From Desulfobacteraceae bacterium (lineage in GTDB: Bacteria > Desulfobacterota > Desulfobacteria > Desulfobacterales > Desulfobacteraceae): a stretch of 63,624 bases of DNA. Positions 31,844 to 41,334 of the stretch are shown here, piece after piece. Position 1 is the stretch's first letter, and each line of letters begins with the position of its first letter. The stretch lies in the NCBI GenBank assembly GCA_024225635.1, contig JAAEMK010000973.1, forward strand, positions 1-63,624. The letters are read 5' to 3'. The position numbers were made by a program, and so were the translations under genes. The notes under the pieces are model-generated. The model saw only the letters and a program-made list of their open reading frames with translations. It had not been told where the DNA came from and made no database searches.

Positions 31844-34447
31844 TCAGATCAACTCGTACTTATCGGCCACCGCCACGGCCTCCCCCCGCCGTTTCACATT
31901 GAGTTTCGCAAAGATGCGGCTGGCATACCACCTCACGGTATTGACCGACAGAAAAAGCGTATCCGCAATGATCTTGTTCGAGCACCCTTTTTTCATCAGT
32001 TTCAGAATGTCGATCTCACGCCCATTGAAGTTCTCTTTAAATTCGTTGATGATCACCGACCGGGTATCCCCCGGCCCGGTTTCGCCCCCGTCAGCATACT
32101 TCTTCAAATACTCCGGCAGAAGCCCCCGTTTCAACGCTTCCCCAAACAACGCCCGGATACCGTCCCCCTCATCGATATAAACCCTGACCTGCCCCTCTTT
32201 TTCAGAAATCGCAAAGGCTCTTCCCAGGATTTCAAGGGCCCGGTCCATATCCTGCTCAGCATGACAGGCCAGGGCCTTTAGCACATAGCATTCAATGAGC
32301 CGCCCTTCCCTTTTAACAGGAATATCCTCCCGGATCATGGCATCGGTAATCCCATGCACCCGTTGGAAATCCTGTTTAAGGAGACAATACCGGCAAAAAC
32401 TCAAATACTGGAGAGACTCATAATAAGGAACCCGGGTGGCTGAAAAATCCACCATCCCTGTCAACAGTTCCTCGGCACGCCCCCCATTGCCCCTGGCAAG
32501 CTCCATCCTGACCTCATGGGCCCTTGACATGAACTCCGCCCATTTGGAACTGCCCCTTACGGCCTCAATGGAAACCGCCATGGCCCTTTCCGCTTCCCCA
32601 TAATTATCGTCCGCCGCAAGCACACGCGCATACACCATATTTCCCAGGAAAATAACTTCAATATACTCATTGTTCCGGGCAAGGTACAACCCACGTCGGC
32701 AGGCTTTCAACGCCCCCCCGATATCATTCCTTTCCCGCAGGATATCGCCCTTGAGGATATACAGGAAACCATATTCCGAGATAAGGTTTTCCCCGTACAT
32801 CCGTATTCCGTTTTCAATGGTTCGGTCGATAAAAGAAAGCGCCTTCCCGAGTTTCCCCATCACAAAGAGCACGTCCGCATAGCAGATGGCCCTTAACACA
32901 GGAATGTCATCGTCCAGTGATATTCTTTCAATATACTCGTATGCAGACCGGATATCGCCGCTGTACAGCAGGGAAAGCCCCAGTACAAGTTCTCCCATGT
33001 CACGGGCAAAACCAACTTTCTCCGGCAGTAACCGAAGGCACACCTTTATCTCATTGATGCTTTTTCCAAACTCCCCGGTCTGGTAAAAATACCGGTATCC
33101 TTTTATCAGGGAGATAAACCCGGCAACCGTCTCATTTCCCTTGAAGCTGTCCTGAAGAAGGAGATCCACGGAATTGAAATCACCGGCAAGAACATCCAGC
33201 CACACAGTATAACAGCACAGCTCAGGATGATTGCGGACAATCTCCTCCGGCAGCCGGTCAATAAGGCGTTTCAGCATATATCCGCCGGATTCCCTGAACA
33301 GACCGGGGGCATTGTCCGCCAAAAGCTCCGCCGCCTCCCCGTACTTTTCAGCCGGCACCCCATGGTTAAAAGCTTCCGTGCCGTACCCCCTGTCTTTCAG
33401 CCAGTAAAAAGCCTTCCCATGGAGCCCCTGCACTTCACCGGCATGGGTTTCCATGAGATTCTTCAAAAGGAACTCCCTGAAAAGATGATGGTACCGGAAC
33501 CACTCCCGGTGGTTGTCCAATGGAATCAGAAACAAATTATTCTGTTCCATATCCATCAGAATCCCGGAGCTTTCGGGATTTTCCGTCACAGCCCCGCACA
33601 GCCCCGGGCAAAACCGCTCAAGGATCGCGATCTTCAGCATAAACTCCCTGACATCCGCCCCAAGCCCGGACAACACCTCTTCCACAAGATAATCAATGAT
33701 GTACCGGTGACTTCCCGTAAAATCATTGATAAACGACCGCCTGTCCTTCTGCTCCCTGATGGACAGGATCGCAAGGGCAAGACCGGCTATCCACCCTTCG
33801 GTCTTATCCCTGAGGGAAACAATATCTTCCTTGTTCAGATCAAGGCCATGGACCTTATTCAAAAGGGCTTCCGCTTCATCGGCACTGAAACGGAACTGCC
33901 CCGCCCGGATCTCGGCAAGCTTTCCCGACAAACGGAATTTTGAAAGTGAGAGCCGGGGATCTTCTCGGCCGGAAATGATGATCCGCATGTTGGAAGGAAG
34001 ATGATCGATCAGAAATTCGATCCCCGTACGAATCAACCCATCCGTAATAACATGATAGTCATCCATAACAAGGGTAAAGCCGACTCCGTGCTCCTCAATC
34101 TCGTTGATTAGACCGATCAGGATGTTTTCAATGGAAGATATGCCGGAAGATTTGATCTGCTCAAGGGCGTTCCTGCCGCAACCGCTCAAAACGGAAGAAA
34201 CCGCCGTGATCAAATAGCTCCAGAAAACACCGGGCACATCTTCGCTCTTTTCAAGGGATACCCATGCCACCTGGGTCTTGCAATTGCCCACCCATTCACT
34301 CAACAATGTGGTCTTTCCAAACCCCGCCGGGGCCGAGATAATGACAATGGAACAATTATCACCAATGAGACGGCTTATTCGTTTCCTGGGAATAGCGGTA
34401 TCACCGTTAAATCCGGGAATATGAAATTTTGTATTAAGAAGCTGCAT
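31844..34447 (-). CDS. MalT-like LuxR-family regulator (STAND ATPase)
   Basis: 867 residues. The N-terminal NTPase has a Walker A SAPAGFGKTTLLSEW (about 39-53) and Walker B-like LVMDDYHVI, followed by a winged and TPR-like helical superhelix (about 300-780) and a C-terminal LuxR HTH (LMKKGCSNKIIADTLFLSVN). This is the MalT/LAL design: an inducer-triggered ATP-dependent activator. Its target is not evident; the flanking genes are a regulator unit on one side and an attC site with defence genes on the other. An 18-residue open frame (34456-34512) lies 8 bases before its ATG and may be a leader. Confidence 0.88.
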   Translation of the reverse strand: MQLLNTKFHIPGFNGDTAIPRKRISRLIGDNCSIVIISAPAGFGKTTLLSEWVGNCKTQVAWVSLEKSEDVPGVFWSYLITAVSSVLSGCGRNALEQIKSSGISSIENILIGLINEIEEHGVGFTLVMDDYHVITDGLIRTGIEFLIDHLPSNMRIIISGREDPRLSLSKFRLSGKLAEIRAGQFRFSADEAEALLNKVHGLDLNKEDIVSLRDKTEGWIAGLALAILSIREQKDRRSFINDFTGSHRYIIDYLVEEVLSGLGADVREFMLKIAILERFCPGLCGAVTENPESSGILMDMEQNNLFLIPLDNHREWFRYHHLFREFLLKNLMETHAGEVQGLHGKAFYWLKDRGYGTEAFNHGVPAEKYGEAAELLADNAPGLFRESGGYMLKRLIDRLPEEIVRNHPELCCYTVWLDVLAGDFNSVDLLLQDSFKGNETVAGFISLIKGYRYFYQTGEFGKSINEIKVCLRLLPEKVGFARDMGELVLGLSLLYSGDIRSAYEYIERISLDDDIPVLRAICYADVLFVMGKLGKALSFIDRTIENGIRMYGENLISEYGFLYILKGDILRERNDIGGALKACRRGLYLARNNEYIEVIFLGNMVYARVLAADDNYGEAERAMAVSIEAVRGSSKWAEFMSRAHEVRMELARGNGGRAEELLTGMVDFSATRVPYYESLQYLSFCRYCLLKQDFQRVHGITDAMIREDIPVKREGRLIECYVLKALACHAEQDMDRALEILGRAFAISEKEGQVRVYIDEGDGIRALFGEALKRGLLPEYLKKYADGGETGPGDTRSVIINEFKENFNGREIDILKLMKKGCSNKIIADTLFLSVNTVRWYASRIFAKLNVKRRGEAVAVADKYELI

Positions 34448-34536
34448 GTTATGTATCAGCCTGCTCCATCATCACCTTTGGAATTGCGGAACAAATCGCT
34501 TTCATGTCCCATGGCCTTATTTATCCTTTAGTTTTG

Positions 34537-34602
34537 GCCGAACGTTGCGCCTGACCAGCGGGTGCGGTTGTTCACCCGCCTGAGTCCAGGCGATAGTTCG
34601 GT
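34537..34602 (-). other. attC-like recombination site 1 (integron cassette end)
   Basis: Read on the minus strand: outer arms ACCGAAC / GTTCGGC, then CGCCTGGAC paired with GTCAGGCG leaving one unpaired G, then GCGGGTG / CACCCGC around a short loop. Outer core, inner arm with one extrahelical base and a variable central stem are the features of attC sites. It starts 20 bases after the Mrr-like gene's stop, in the orientation expected for a cassette. The GTT core is GTTCGGC, not the commonest GTTAGGC/GTTATGC. Confidence 0.6.
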
Positions 34603-34621
34603 TCTGTAATCGGTACCAGTT

Positions 34622-36385
34622 TTAAACTTTCATTATTTTTTTTGCTTCAGCAATATTGATCCGGGCTTTATGACCATGTTTTTCAAGTAATGACAACAGA
34701 TTGCTACCATTAAGCAATGTAATAGGTTTGTCTTTAGCAAAACCATAGGAATCCTTTCCATAATCTGACGTTGTAACCAAAATCCCCTTTGTTGCACCCT
34801 CATTCATTACAGTACCGTATAAATCACGAACAGCAGCCACGCCTACTACATTGGTATACCGTTTCGCCTGTATGACAATTTTCCCACCTCTTATTGGGTC
34901 TGGGTCAAAGGCGATTGCATCTACCCCACCATCGGAACTTGCTTGAGTGACTTTTACTTCTCCACCGTTAGAAACAAATTCTTTCTCGAATAGCTCACGA
35001 ATCAAATGCTCAAAGTCATCCCAATGCATTGCCGCAAGATTTACAGAGTCATCCAGATTGCCAACTACGTTTCTACCGCTAATAAAACGTTTATCTGATT
35101 TGTCTAATTGTATAATAGGGGGGATTGGCGTCAAATCGACAAGGGAAATTGCCGCTACACCTTTCATGTGCTTAAATGTTGCTTTGGGGTCCACTTGAGA
35201 TAAATCAAAGGCTGTAAATTGGTCTTTGTTCGCCACTATGGACATGATGAGTTTTGTTTCTTTCATACCAGTTGCCGGATTTATGTTGGTTACGAGTCCG
35301 TTAAACGCAACTGCATCTAAAGCATTGATAACATCAGCTTCGAATAATTCATGCAATGTCCGAATACAAATTTGATAGATGGTACTATTATAAAGTTTTT
35401 TTCGGGATGCCTGAGTTAAAATTTTCTCTGAAATCTCGTCACGTGATTTGATATATTTGTAAGATTCTACCGTTGGAAGTTGATCTGGGGCTGGTAGATC
35501 ATATTCAACAACCGCTATTCGGCTATCTGCTTTATATTCAAGGACCCAATTCTGTGGAAAACAATCAGGATATTGCGAATTATTTAGGACTAAATCACAG
35601 TATTCTTCAATTGCTCCTGGATCATTTTCTTTGTATCTCGATTTGATATTTTCAAGAGTTTCATTATCTCGTTGTTTTTCTTCTTCAAACTTTTTCTTTT
35701 TAATTTGAAAACTTGTAACGGCCTGATTAAAAAGCGACGCCCTGTCTGCATTCTCGTTATTGCTTTGCTCTTTTTGTTGTCCCCATTTTTTTATCCGAGT
35801 ATCAAAATCTTCTTTTATGGCTTTGCCACGAAATAGCTTGCTAAAAAGTCCGTAATCATTTTTTACTTTTTCGAAAGTTGGCTCTATAGGTGGGCTTATT
35901 TTTTCGAATTCAGTTGGTCTCCCAAATGAATTAAAAATTATAAAATCGGGTTTTTTACCATTCTTGAAAAGTTTGACAGGTTTTATTCGAAATGCATCCT
36001 TACGTTTAATGCCATCCCAGTCAACGGTATCGTCAACGCTCAACGTATGAACAAGGATATTGTTTAGAGATTCGAGCCCCTCTTTGGCCTCATTATTTAA
36101 TTCATCAACATGTTCTGCTCGGTTTTCTTTATGAACCTTGTCAATGTGCCGTTGATATTTAGTTTCCCAGGTACGTAACGTGTCTTCAATTTTGCTTCGC
36201 AGAACGTGAAACTCGCTTGACTTAAGCACTTTTGATAAATGCATTTCATGGAAATCCATATCAACCCCATAACTTGTTGGATTTCCTTTCGAGTTGTAAT
36301 TCTGGTATGGATCTGACACATCAACTTTACCAACGATCAGATCAGGGATACTATAATCAAAACTTAATGTTGTTACTACAGCCAT
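34622..36385 (-). CDS. Mrr-type restriction endonuclease with long N-terminal region
   Basis: 587 residues. The C-terminal 140 residues form an Mrr-family PD-(D/E)XK nuclease: HWDDFEHLIRELFEKE, then SDGGVDAIAFDPD and KIVIQAKRYTN, with the QxK form of the catalytic motif. The N-terminal 430 residues include a charged coiled coil (about 185-250) and no domain I recognise. Mrr nucleases cut modified or foreign DNA. A GGGGGAG lies 5 bases before the ATG. It follows the helicase-nuclease gene by 270 bases and is directly trailed by attC site 1. Lower GC than the flanking core genes fits transfer. Confidence 0.82.
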   Translation of the reverse strand: MAVVTTLSFDYSIPDLIVGKVDVSDPYQNYNSKGNPTSYGVDMDFHEMHLSKVLKSSEFHVLRSKIEDTLRTWETKYQRHIDKVHKENRAEHVDELNNEAKEGLESLNNILVHTLSVDDTVDWDGIKRKDAFRIKPVKLFKNGKKPDFIIFNSFGRPTEFEKISPPIEPTFEKVKNDYGLFSKLFRGKAIKEDFDTRIKKWGQQKEQSNNENADRASLFNQAVTSFQIKKKKFEEEKQRDNETLENIKSRYKENDPGAIEEYCDLVLNNSQYPDCFPQNWVLEYKADSRIAVVEYDLPAPDQLPTVESYKYIKSRDEISEKILTQASRKKLYNSTIYQICIRTLHELFEADVINALDAVAFNGLVTNINPATGMKETKLIMSIVANKDQFTAFDLSQVDPKATFKHMKGVAAISLVDLTPIPPIIQLDKSDKRFISGRNVVGNLDDSVNLAAMHWDDFEHLIRELFEKEFVSNGGEVKVTQASSDGGVDAIAFDPDPIRGGKIVIQAKRYTNVVGVAAVRDLYGTVMNEGATKGILVTTSDYGKDSYGFAKDKPITLLNGSNLLSLLEKHGHKARINIAEAKKIMKV

Positions 36386-36655
36386 TTTTCTCCCCCATAT
36401 TTATTTTATCTTGAAGTCGAACGTTCCCAAATAAGTGGTATTATCCGCTTCATTTGGCTTGTGAAATTTGTATAGTGCAATAATCAAAGGTTGACCCGAA
36501 CACCCTTATTAAAAACGACTTCTTGTCGCGGCTTCAGCATATTCGTTGTTGGGATCTATTCTAGGCAAGGGTCAAACGTAGACGCGCCCCCTTTCTCTAT
36601 TGGAGTCTGGGATGTCAATTTATCATTTATTGGCAAATTACACATGTTTTTTCCT

Positions 36656-39600
36656 CTAACTATTGAAATAACACCTAAGTTTAGTTTCCGTCATTTCGAC
36701 GACAGTTGAATAAACCGAACTTAGAAGCCTCTTCATATCATAGTTCAATTCTGATATTTTCACACCCGGTTGGGCAATGGCAAACTCAAATTTCACATCA
36801 CTATATTTCAGAGCATTTTTGATTTCTCCCAAACCTTCTGGAGTACCATGATAAAATCTTTTTCCTTTCAAAATTCCGGTAGCATTTCTTCTTTCCAAAT
36901 GCTTGATTAACTCTTCTGGTTTCCACTTGTAACGCAAAGACACGATTGTTTGTCCGCATACCTCGTATAAATCAGCCAACCGGGCACCTGGTACAACTTT
37001 TGAATATTTACAGTGAATCAATTCAAAGCGAAGCACCCCATCGTCTGCAAAGACAGCTACAATATCAGCAGACTCTCCAGCGTTGTCATCGTTGAAAACG
37101 ACCTTAGCTCCCAAATTCACAAGCCGCTTCATCATATATTCCTGAATGGAATTTTCACGTGGTTTGCTTCCTTTGTAATGGGATTCAGTTGTATAATCCA
37201 CATCTTCCCATGTCAGAGCTTCGACACGGTTTCGTGGTATATCCTGAATATCGCATTCACCATAATCTGTATGAATACATCCAGAAATCGTGCATCCATT
37301 GAGAAGAAACATGGTGGGAGGATTTTCCTGAAAAAATTGCTCCAAAGAAAGTGTTGCAGTTTTGAGACCATCTACTTTAATTTCGCAATTTCCCAGCCCT
37401 TCCACGCTGTGGCCCTTTTCTCCCCCGAGAACAATGGAAAAAGAAATAGATTCTTTAAGGATACGGAGTATAAAATCAGCCTTCCCCCCCCTGAATCCCG
37501 TGTGCTTTAGTGATGCTTCTGCGAGCATGATTGATTTTCCGCCAGGCAATTCCAGAGTGATTTTATGGACTCGTTCATAAAGAGTATCCGCCCAATCAGC
37601 AGCCAGCACTACCACTTCAGGATAAGAGTCAATGTGTTGTTTCTTTGCCGAATCTTCAAGAAGCAGGTTGGAATCAATTGTGTCATCGGTAATCATCCTC
37701 CCAATTTCCAGACACCATGCCTTCCACTCCTTCAGATCTCCCACCCGTGCCGGGCTCCAAGTTTTACCTTTGACTGATGCACCGATGCTAACAGGAAAAC
37801 CATCCCGAAATCCTACTCCAACAAAATCTGATTTATCGCATCTACCTTCAGTCTTCCATCTCGTTAATTCAGTTGTGACATCAGCACCACTCAATCGTGA
37901 ATAGCGATGAAGCTGGTTCGCTGGCTTAAAAATACCAGCATGAACGATACACAACCGCTTGATGGAATCAAAAGACCGAAAGACACTGTCACCCTTGATG
38001 GGGGAAAGAGGTGTATCACCTACTATTTTTTCTACAAGAGTATTTATATCCAAACGCTTCTCAGAATACCCAACGTATAAGAGATGGTTTGCAGCATCAT
38101 GGTGCATCACCACCAGGTCCCATTTTTGATCCCGCATTTCCTTGGTTCTTGCCCACTTAACTTTTTCTCTCTTTTGAGTGGTGAAATAGAAAACGTTTTC
38201 CGCCGTATTGATATATGGTTGAGAGATAGCATATTTTTTCAAATCAAAAGCTTTTTTGAACTCGATCCAATCAACTTTGCTGGATTTGTAACAAACACAA
38301 CTCAACGCAGGGTAAACAAGCTTGGGATTCAATGTAATATTAGGAGAGTCAAATCCTGAGTAAGGTTTGCATCCTTGCAAAAAAGATAGAAGAGATTCAG
38401 CTTCAGCTTTTTTTGCATCAGCAATTTCTTTAATAACATGCTCCCAGCCAGAACCCTCCTGGAACAAATTTTCTAATTCGACTGAAATTTTCTCTTCTGC
38501 GTAGTTCACAATGAATGATGCATCACCGAGGCCTTCCTGTGTGCGGGTAAAACGCCCAATAAATTGAAGCAATACAGCCAAAGATTTATGAACTCCATGA
38601 ACAGCGGCGATCTTGAAATCGGGGTAATCGAACCCCTCTTTGAGCATGTCAACGCAGACAATTACATCGTATTTACCTTTCTTGATTTCATTGACGATGT
38701 TCTTCTTGCCTTTTATTTTGGAATGAACAAGAACAATCCTCTCATTTGGAAACCATTTAATATAATCTTCATATAATTTTTCAGCATGATTCTTTGTTTC
38801 GGCTCTAACCATCATCCGATGTCGTTTATAGCCTTTTTTACGGTCTTCCAGCAGACGTACCATAGCAGCATCGGCTATAGCTTTATCTTTCTTCTTTGGA
38901 TGGCGCTCATCAACTGTTACTAATGATATGCTTGCAAAACAATCATCCTCCAGTGCTTGTGATAGTGGATAGTTATAAACAATATCCCCTTCAATTGGCT
39001 GGCGATCATTTCGGTAAGGAGTTGCTGTAAATTGAACGATTTTGGATTCTTTAAAAAGACTCTTGAGAGCATTCCATTCTCTCGCCACCACATGATGAGC
39101 TTCATCAAAATAAACATGAGAGAAAACGTCCTTCAGTTTATTTTTCACTTCCTCCGAGGTACGTGCCAACAAAGCGGGCGTCGAAATAACTACATCTGCG
39201 CTTTTTAAAAGATTAATGGATGTAAAATCGAATATAGTTTTTGTCAAGACTAACACTTTAGGATTAGGGGTGTTCTGGGGAATCACTCCTAATTTCCGAA
39301 GCATCCCCCATGACATATATTTTTCAGCGATCTGCTCTTTAAGATCAAGTGTTGGAACGACAACCAAAGTTCTTTCTGCTCTATCGACCAAGGTTGTTAC
39401 CAGCATAGTTTCGGTTTTTCCGGTGCCGGTTGGAAGAACAACGGTAGCTACATCATTTGTCAAAGACCAATGGGCCAGCAAAGAATATATTGCTCCAAGC
39501 TGGGCAGGTCTAAGCCTCATACCGTTGTCACCAACGCCGTGTATGTTGATAACGTCAAAGAAGGATCTATCCTTTTTGTTGGCATCCTGAATGCACCCTT

Positions 39601-39871
39601 TTATTGTGTAAGTCCCCCTTCCCTTGCCTTTTCCTTTTTTAAGTTCAGCAAGGAATGATAATCCCGATTCATGAGTTACAGTGAATATATCATCATTCAT
39701 ATGAACTGCTTTGAATTTCCAATCCCCAGACTCCAAAGCCAATTGAAATAGCCAACCAATTGGTGTTTTCTCACGAAGAAAATACAATGGATGAGTAAAT
39801 TCCAATATTTCCTGACGATATCTTTCTTCATCAGGAAATAACAATAATTGTTCTGGGGGCTCAGTTCTCAT
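36656..39871 (-). CDS. DEAD/DEAH helicase with C-terminal PD-(D/E)XK-like nuclease, defence-type
   Basis: 1071 residues. SF2 motifs are clear: VVLPTGTGKTETML (Walker A, about 142), YFDEAHHVVAREW (DEAH), VQFTATPYRND (motif III) and LLQFIGRFTRTQ (motif VI). The central 400 residues have no family I can name. Near the C-terminus ESADIVAVFADDG then FELIHCKYSK has the D...ExK spacing of a restriction-like nuclease. GGAGG lies 8 bases before the ATG. Such helicase-nuclease fusions restrict foreign DNA. The adjacent Mrr gene and receiver-like TM gene suggest one multigene system, but I cannot match the set to a named defence system. Confidence 0.85.
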   Translation of the reverse strand: MRTEPPEQLLLFPDEERYRQEILEFTHPLYFLREKTPIGWLFQLALESGDWKFKAVHMNDDIFTVTHESGLSFLAELKKGKGKGRGTYTIKGCIQDANKKDRSFFDVINIHGVGDNGMRLRPAQLGAIYSLLAHWSLTNDVATVVLPTGTGKTETMLVTTLVDRAERTLVVVPTLDLKEQIAEKYMSWGMLRKLGVIPQNTPNPKVLVLTKTIFDFTSINLLKSADVVISTPALLARTSEEVKNKLKDVFSHVYFDEAHHVVAREWNALKSLFKESKIVQFTATPYRNDRQPIEGDIVYNYPLSQALEDDCFASISLVTVDERHPKKKDKAIADAAMVRLLEDRKKGYKRHRMMVRAETKNHAEKLYEDYIKWFPNERIVLVHSKIKGKKNIVNEIKKGKYDVIVCVDMLKEGFDYPDFKIAAVHGVHKSLAVLLQFIGRFTRTQEGLGDASFIVNYAEEKISVELENLFQEGSGWEHVIKEIADAKKAEAESLLSFLQGCKPYSGFDSPNITLNPKLVYPALSCVCYKSSKVDWIEFKKAFDLKKYAISQPYINTAENVFYFTTQKREKVKWARTKEMRDQKWDLVVMHHDAANHLLYVGYSEKRLDINTLVEKIVGDTPLSPIKGDSVFRSFDSIKRLCIVHAGIFKPANQLHRYSRLSGADVTTELTRWKTEGRCDKSDFVGVGFRDGFPVSIGASVKGKTWSPARVGDLKEWKAWCLEIGRMITDDTIDSNLLLEDSAKKQHIDSYPEVVVLAADWADTLYERVHKITLELPGGKSIMLAEASLKHTGFRGGKADFILRILKESISFSIVLGGEKGHSVEGLGNCEIKVDGLKTATLSLEQFFQENPPTMFLLNGCTISGCIHTDYGECDIQDIPRNRVEALTWEDVDYTTESHYKGSKPRENSIQEYMMKRLVNLGAKVVFNDDNAGESADIVAVFADDGVLRFELIHCKYSKVVPGARLADLYEVCGQTIVSLRYKWKPEELIKHLERRNATGILKGKRFYHGTPEGLGEIKNALKYSDVKFEFAIAQPGVKISELNYDMKRLLSSVYSTVVEMTETKLRCYFNS

Positions 39872-39915
39872 TGTGTATCCTCCTCATCGTTTTCACCACC
39901 TCGAGGTCTTACTCG

Positions 39916-40224
39916 CTATTCTCCAGTAAGCATCTTCGGCATCAGACCATGTTTCTGTTTTTTGTATTTTTTTTTGAGAGTTGCTTTAGCAGATCGTTTT
40001 TCCCTATTTATTATACCTATAAGCGTTTTATCAGATAGTCCCGCATTAATCGCCGTGAATGTTGGGGGAACCTGCTGGTCCAGGATAAAAGTGAGATCGA
40101 AACAGCCTCTTCCGGTCAGGTTCGCCCGAAGGTTGGGTAAAGATCTACCGTTTAAACATATGTATTTACGAGCAGTTTTTAATCTACGTAAAATTCCAAA
40201 AAGCCTGGTTTCAGTTCTGAACAA
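39916..40224 (-). CDS. Small basic hypothetical protein (doubtful)
   Basis: Open frame of 102 codons beginning with TTG directly after an in-frame TAG; the only in-frame ATG codes for the Met of GLMPKM near the end, so there is no usable ATG start. The product is strongly basic, with a Lys-rich C-terminus (KATLKKKYKKQK). It lies between the receiver-like TM gene and the helicase gene, 21 bases after the former's stop. It may be a decayed gene or a real small cassette gene; I do not recognise it. Confidence 0.3.
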   Translation of the reverse strand: MFRTETRLFGILRRLKTARKYICLNGRSLPNLRANLTGRGCFDLTFILDQQVPPTFTAINAGLSDKTLIGIINREKRSAKATLKKKYKKQKHGLMPKMLTGE

Positions 40225-40245
40225 CTAAGGTTGCATTAGTATTCA

Positions 40246-41217
40246 TCATGGTTTTCTATTCTTATCAGCTTGGCTGCTTCTTGTAGCAGCTAAATCATTT
40301 ATCAATGATGTTGTATAAGAATGAGCTTCAAGTAATAAACCAACATTATGACTACGTTTAGAGATAATAACCATATAAACAAATGCTGTTAAAATCATTA
40401 GCGGCGACAAATAAGTAAATGACAGTATATCTGAGAACAATTTTACCACAGCCAACACTTCTTTATTTGGATTAAAAAGCTTTTCACCATGAATAACACC
40501 TGCGAAGAGAACGAATATAGCAAACAAAAACTCAATACTTTTCGAGCAAAAATTAAACTTCAACTTTTGGTTTAGCTGCTTGATTTTTTCTTTTTCAATA
40601 TAAAGAGAGGTGCTCAACCTAAAAATATTCGATTCGTACGCCTTAATCACATCATAAATTGATCTAACTTCTCGCGGTGTAAACCCGGATGAATAACGTA
40701 TATTTGCAGTCAAGGTTTTGTCTTTCCAAACAAAATACCCGCCTAACTTTTGTACTTCTAACATATTTTCAGTACTAATCAAATGACGCCCATAACGGCT
40801 AAAAATAGCAACTGGGAATGAGATGCTTATGTCTCTTGAGTTAATTATATCTCTCATATCATGGATGCCAGTAGGATAATGATCTGCTTCCAAGCACCAT
40901 CGAGCACGATTGCGTTGTTTTTGCATCTTAGACAGAGACAGTTCTGTAATGTCTTTATGAGTAGGTTCTAAGCTATTATTCTCTTCACCCTGATCACCCT
41001 CATCATCAGATTGACCGTTGACTCTTCCATCAACAGCTGAGTCCTCCATTTTAGAGTATAGATCGAACAACAAGATATCTGGCGGCTCTTTTTTTATTGC
41101 TCTCTTCAAATCTTGCCTATCTCTAAAAATATAACTTTTTATTTTAGTACTTTCGTCGGTTTTTTTTAGGACGCTCTTTGGATCGAAATCTAAATCAAGA
41201 ACATAAACTAAAATCAT
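40246..41217 (-). CDS. Receiver-like domain plus two-TM membrane protein, defence-associated
   Basis: 323 residues. The N-terminal 180 residues follow the receiver fold: DLDFD near the start, DILLFDLYSK where the phospho-Asp would sit, then an acidic insert of about 55 residues (DDEGDQGEEN), FPVAIFSRYG as strand 4 and GGYFVWKDKT as strand 5 with the conserved Lys. After a coiled coil come two TM helices (about 230-247 and 268-288) and a short cytosolic tail. No kinase is fused. AAGGGA lies 7 bases before the ATG. A membrane effector gated by a receiver-like sensor would fit its place beside helicase-nuclease genes, but this is inference. Confidence 0.65.
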   Translation of the reverse strand: MILVYVLDLDFDPKSVLKKTDESTKIKSYIFRDRQDLKRAIKKEPPDILLFDLYSKMEDSAVDGRVNGQSDDEGDQGEENNSLEPTHKDITELSLSKMQKQRNRARWCLEADHYPTGIHDMRDIINSRDISISFPVAIFSRYGRHLISTENMLEVQKLGGYFVWKDKTLTANIRYSSGFTPREVRSIYDVIKAYESNIFRLSTSLYIEKEKIKQLNQKLKFNFCSKSIEFLFAIFVLFAGVIHGEKLFNPNKEVLAVVKLFSDILSFTYLSPLMILTAFVYMVIISKRSHNVGLLLEAHSYTTSLINDLAATRSSQADKNRKP

Positions 41218-41252
41218 ATATTAATCCCTTATTAATTTGCCAACAGTTATAC

Positions 41253-41324
41253 ATATAACGTTTTGCTCACCGGATAAATAGGAGCGCAGCGAGCATTTTA
41301 TCCGCGTGCAGCAATTTGTTATGT
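41253..41324 (-). other. attC-like recombination site 2
   Basis: Read on the minus strand: ACATAAC ... GTTATAT outer cores; TTGCTGCAC pairs with GTGAGCAA leaving one unpaired G; CGGATAAA pairs with TTTATCCG around a GC-rich tip. The layout equals attC site 1 although the sequences differ, which is the hallmark of attC sites. It begins 10 bases after the stop codon of the AAA gene, in the cassette orientation. Confidence 0.7.
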
Positions 41325-41334
41325 GCTGTAACTA

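Noticed and set aside
34456-34512. 18-residue frame just before the MalT-like gene
   Set aside because: Could be a leader peptide but it is too short to support as a gene.
36427-36457. Inverted repeat CCAAATAAG / CTTCATTTGG as a third attC site
   Set aside because: It lacks the outer GTT core pair and the extrahelical base seen in the two accepted sites.
39848-40228. Plus-strand 126-codon frame in the gap between helicase and receiver-like genes
   Set aside because: Overlaps the helicase start antisense and shows no protein-like features.
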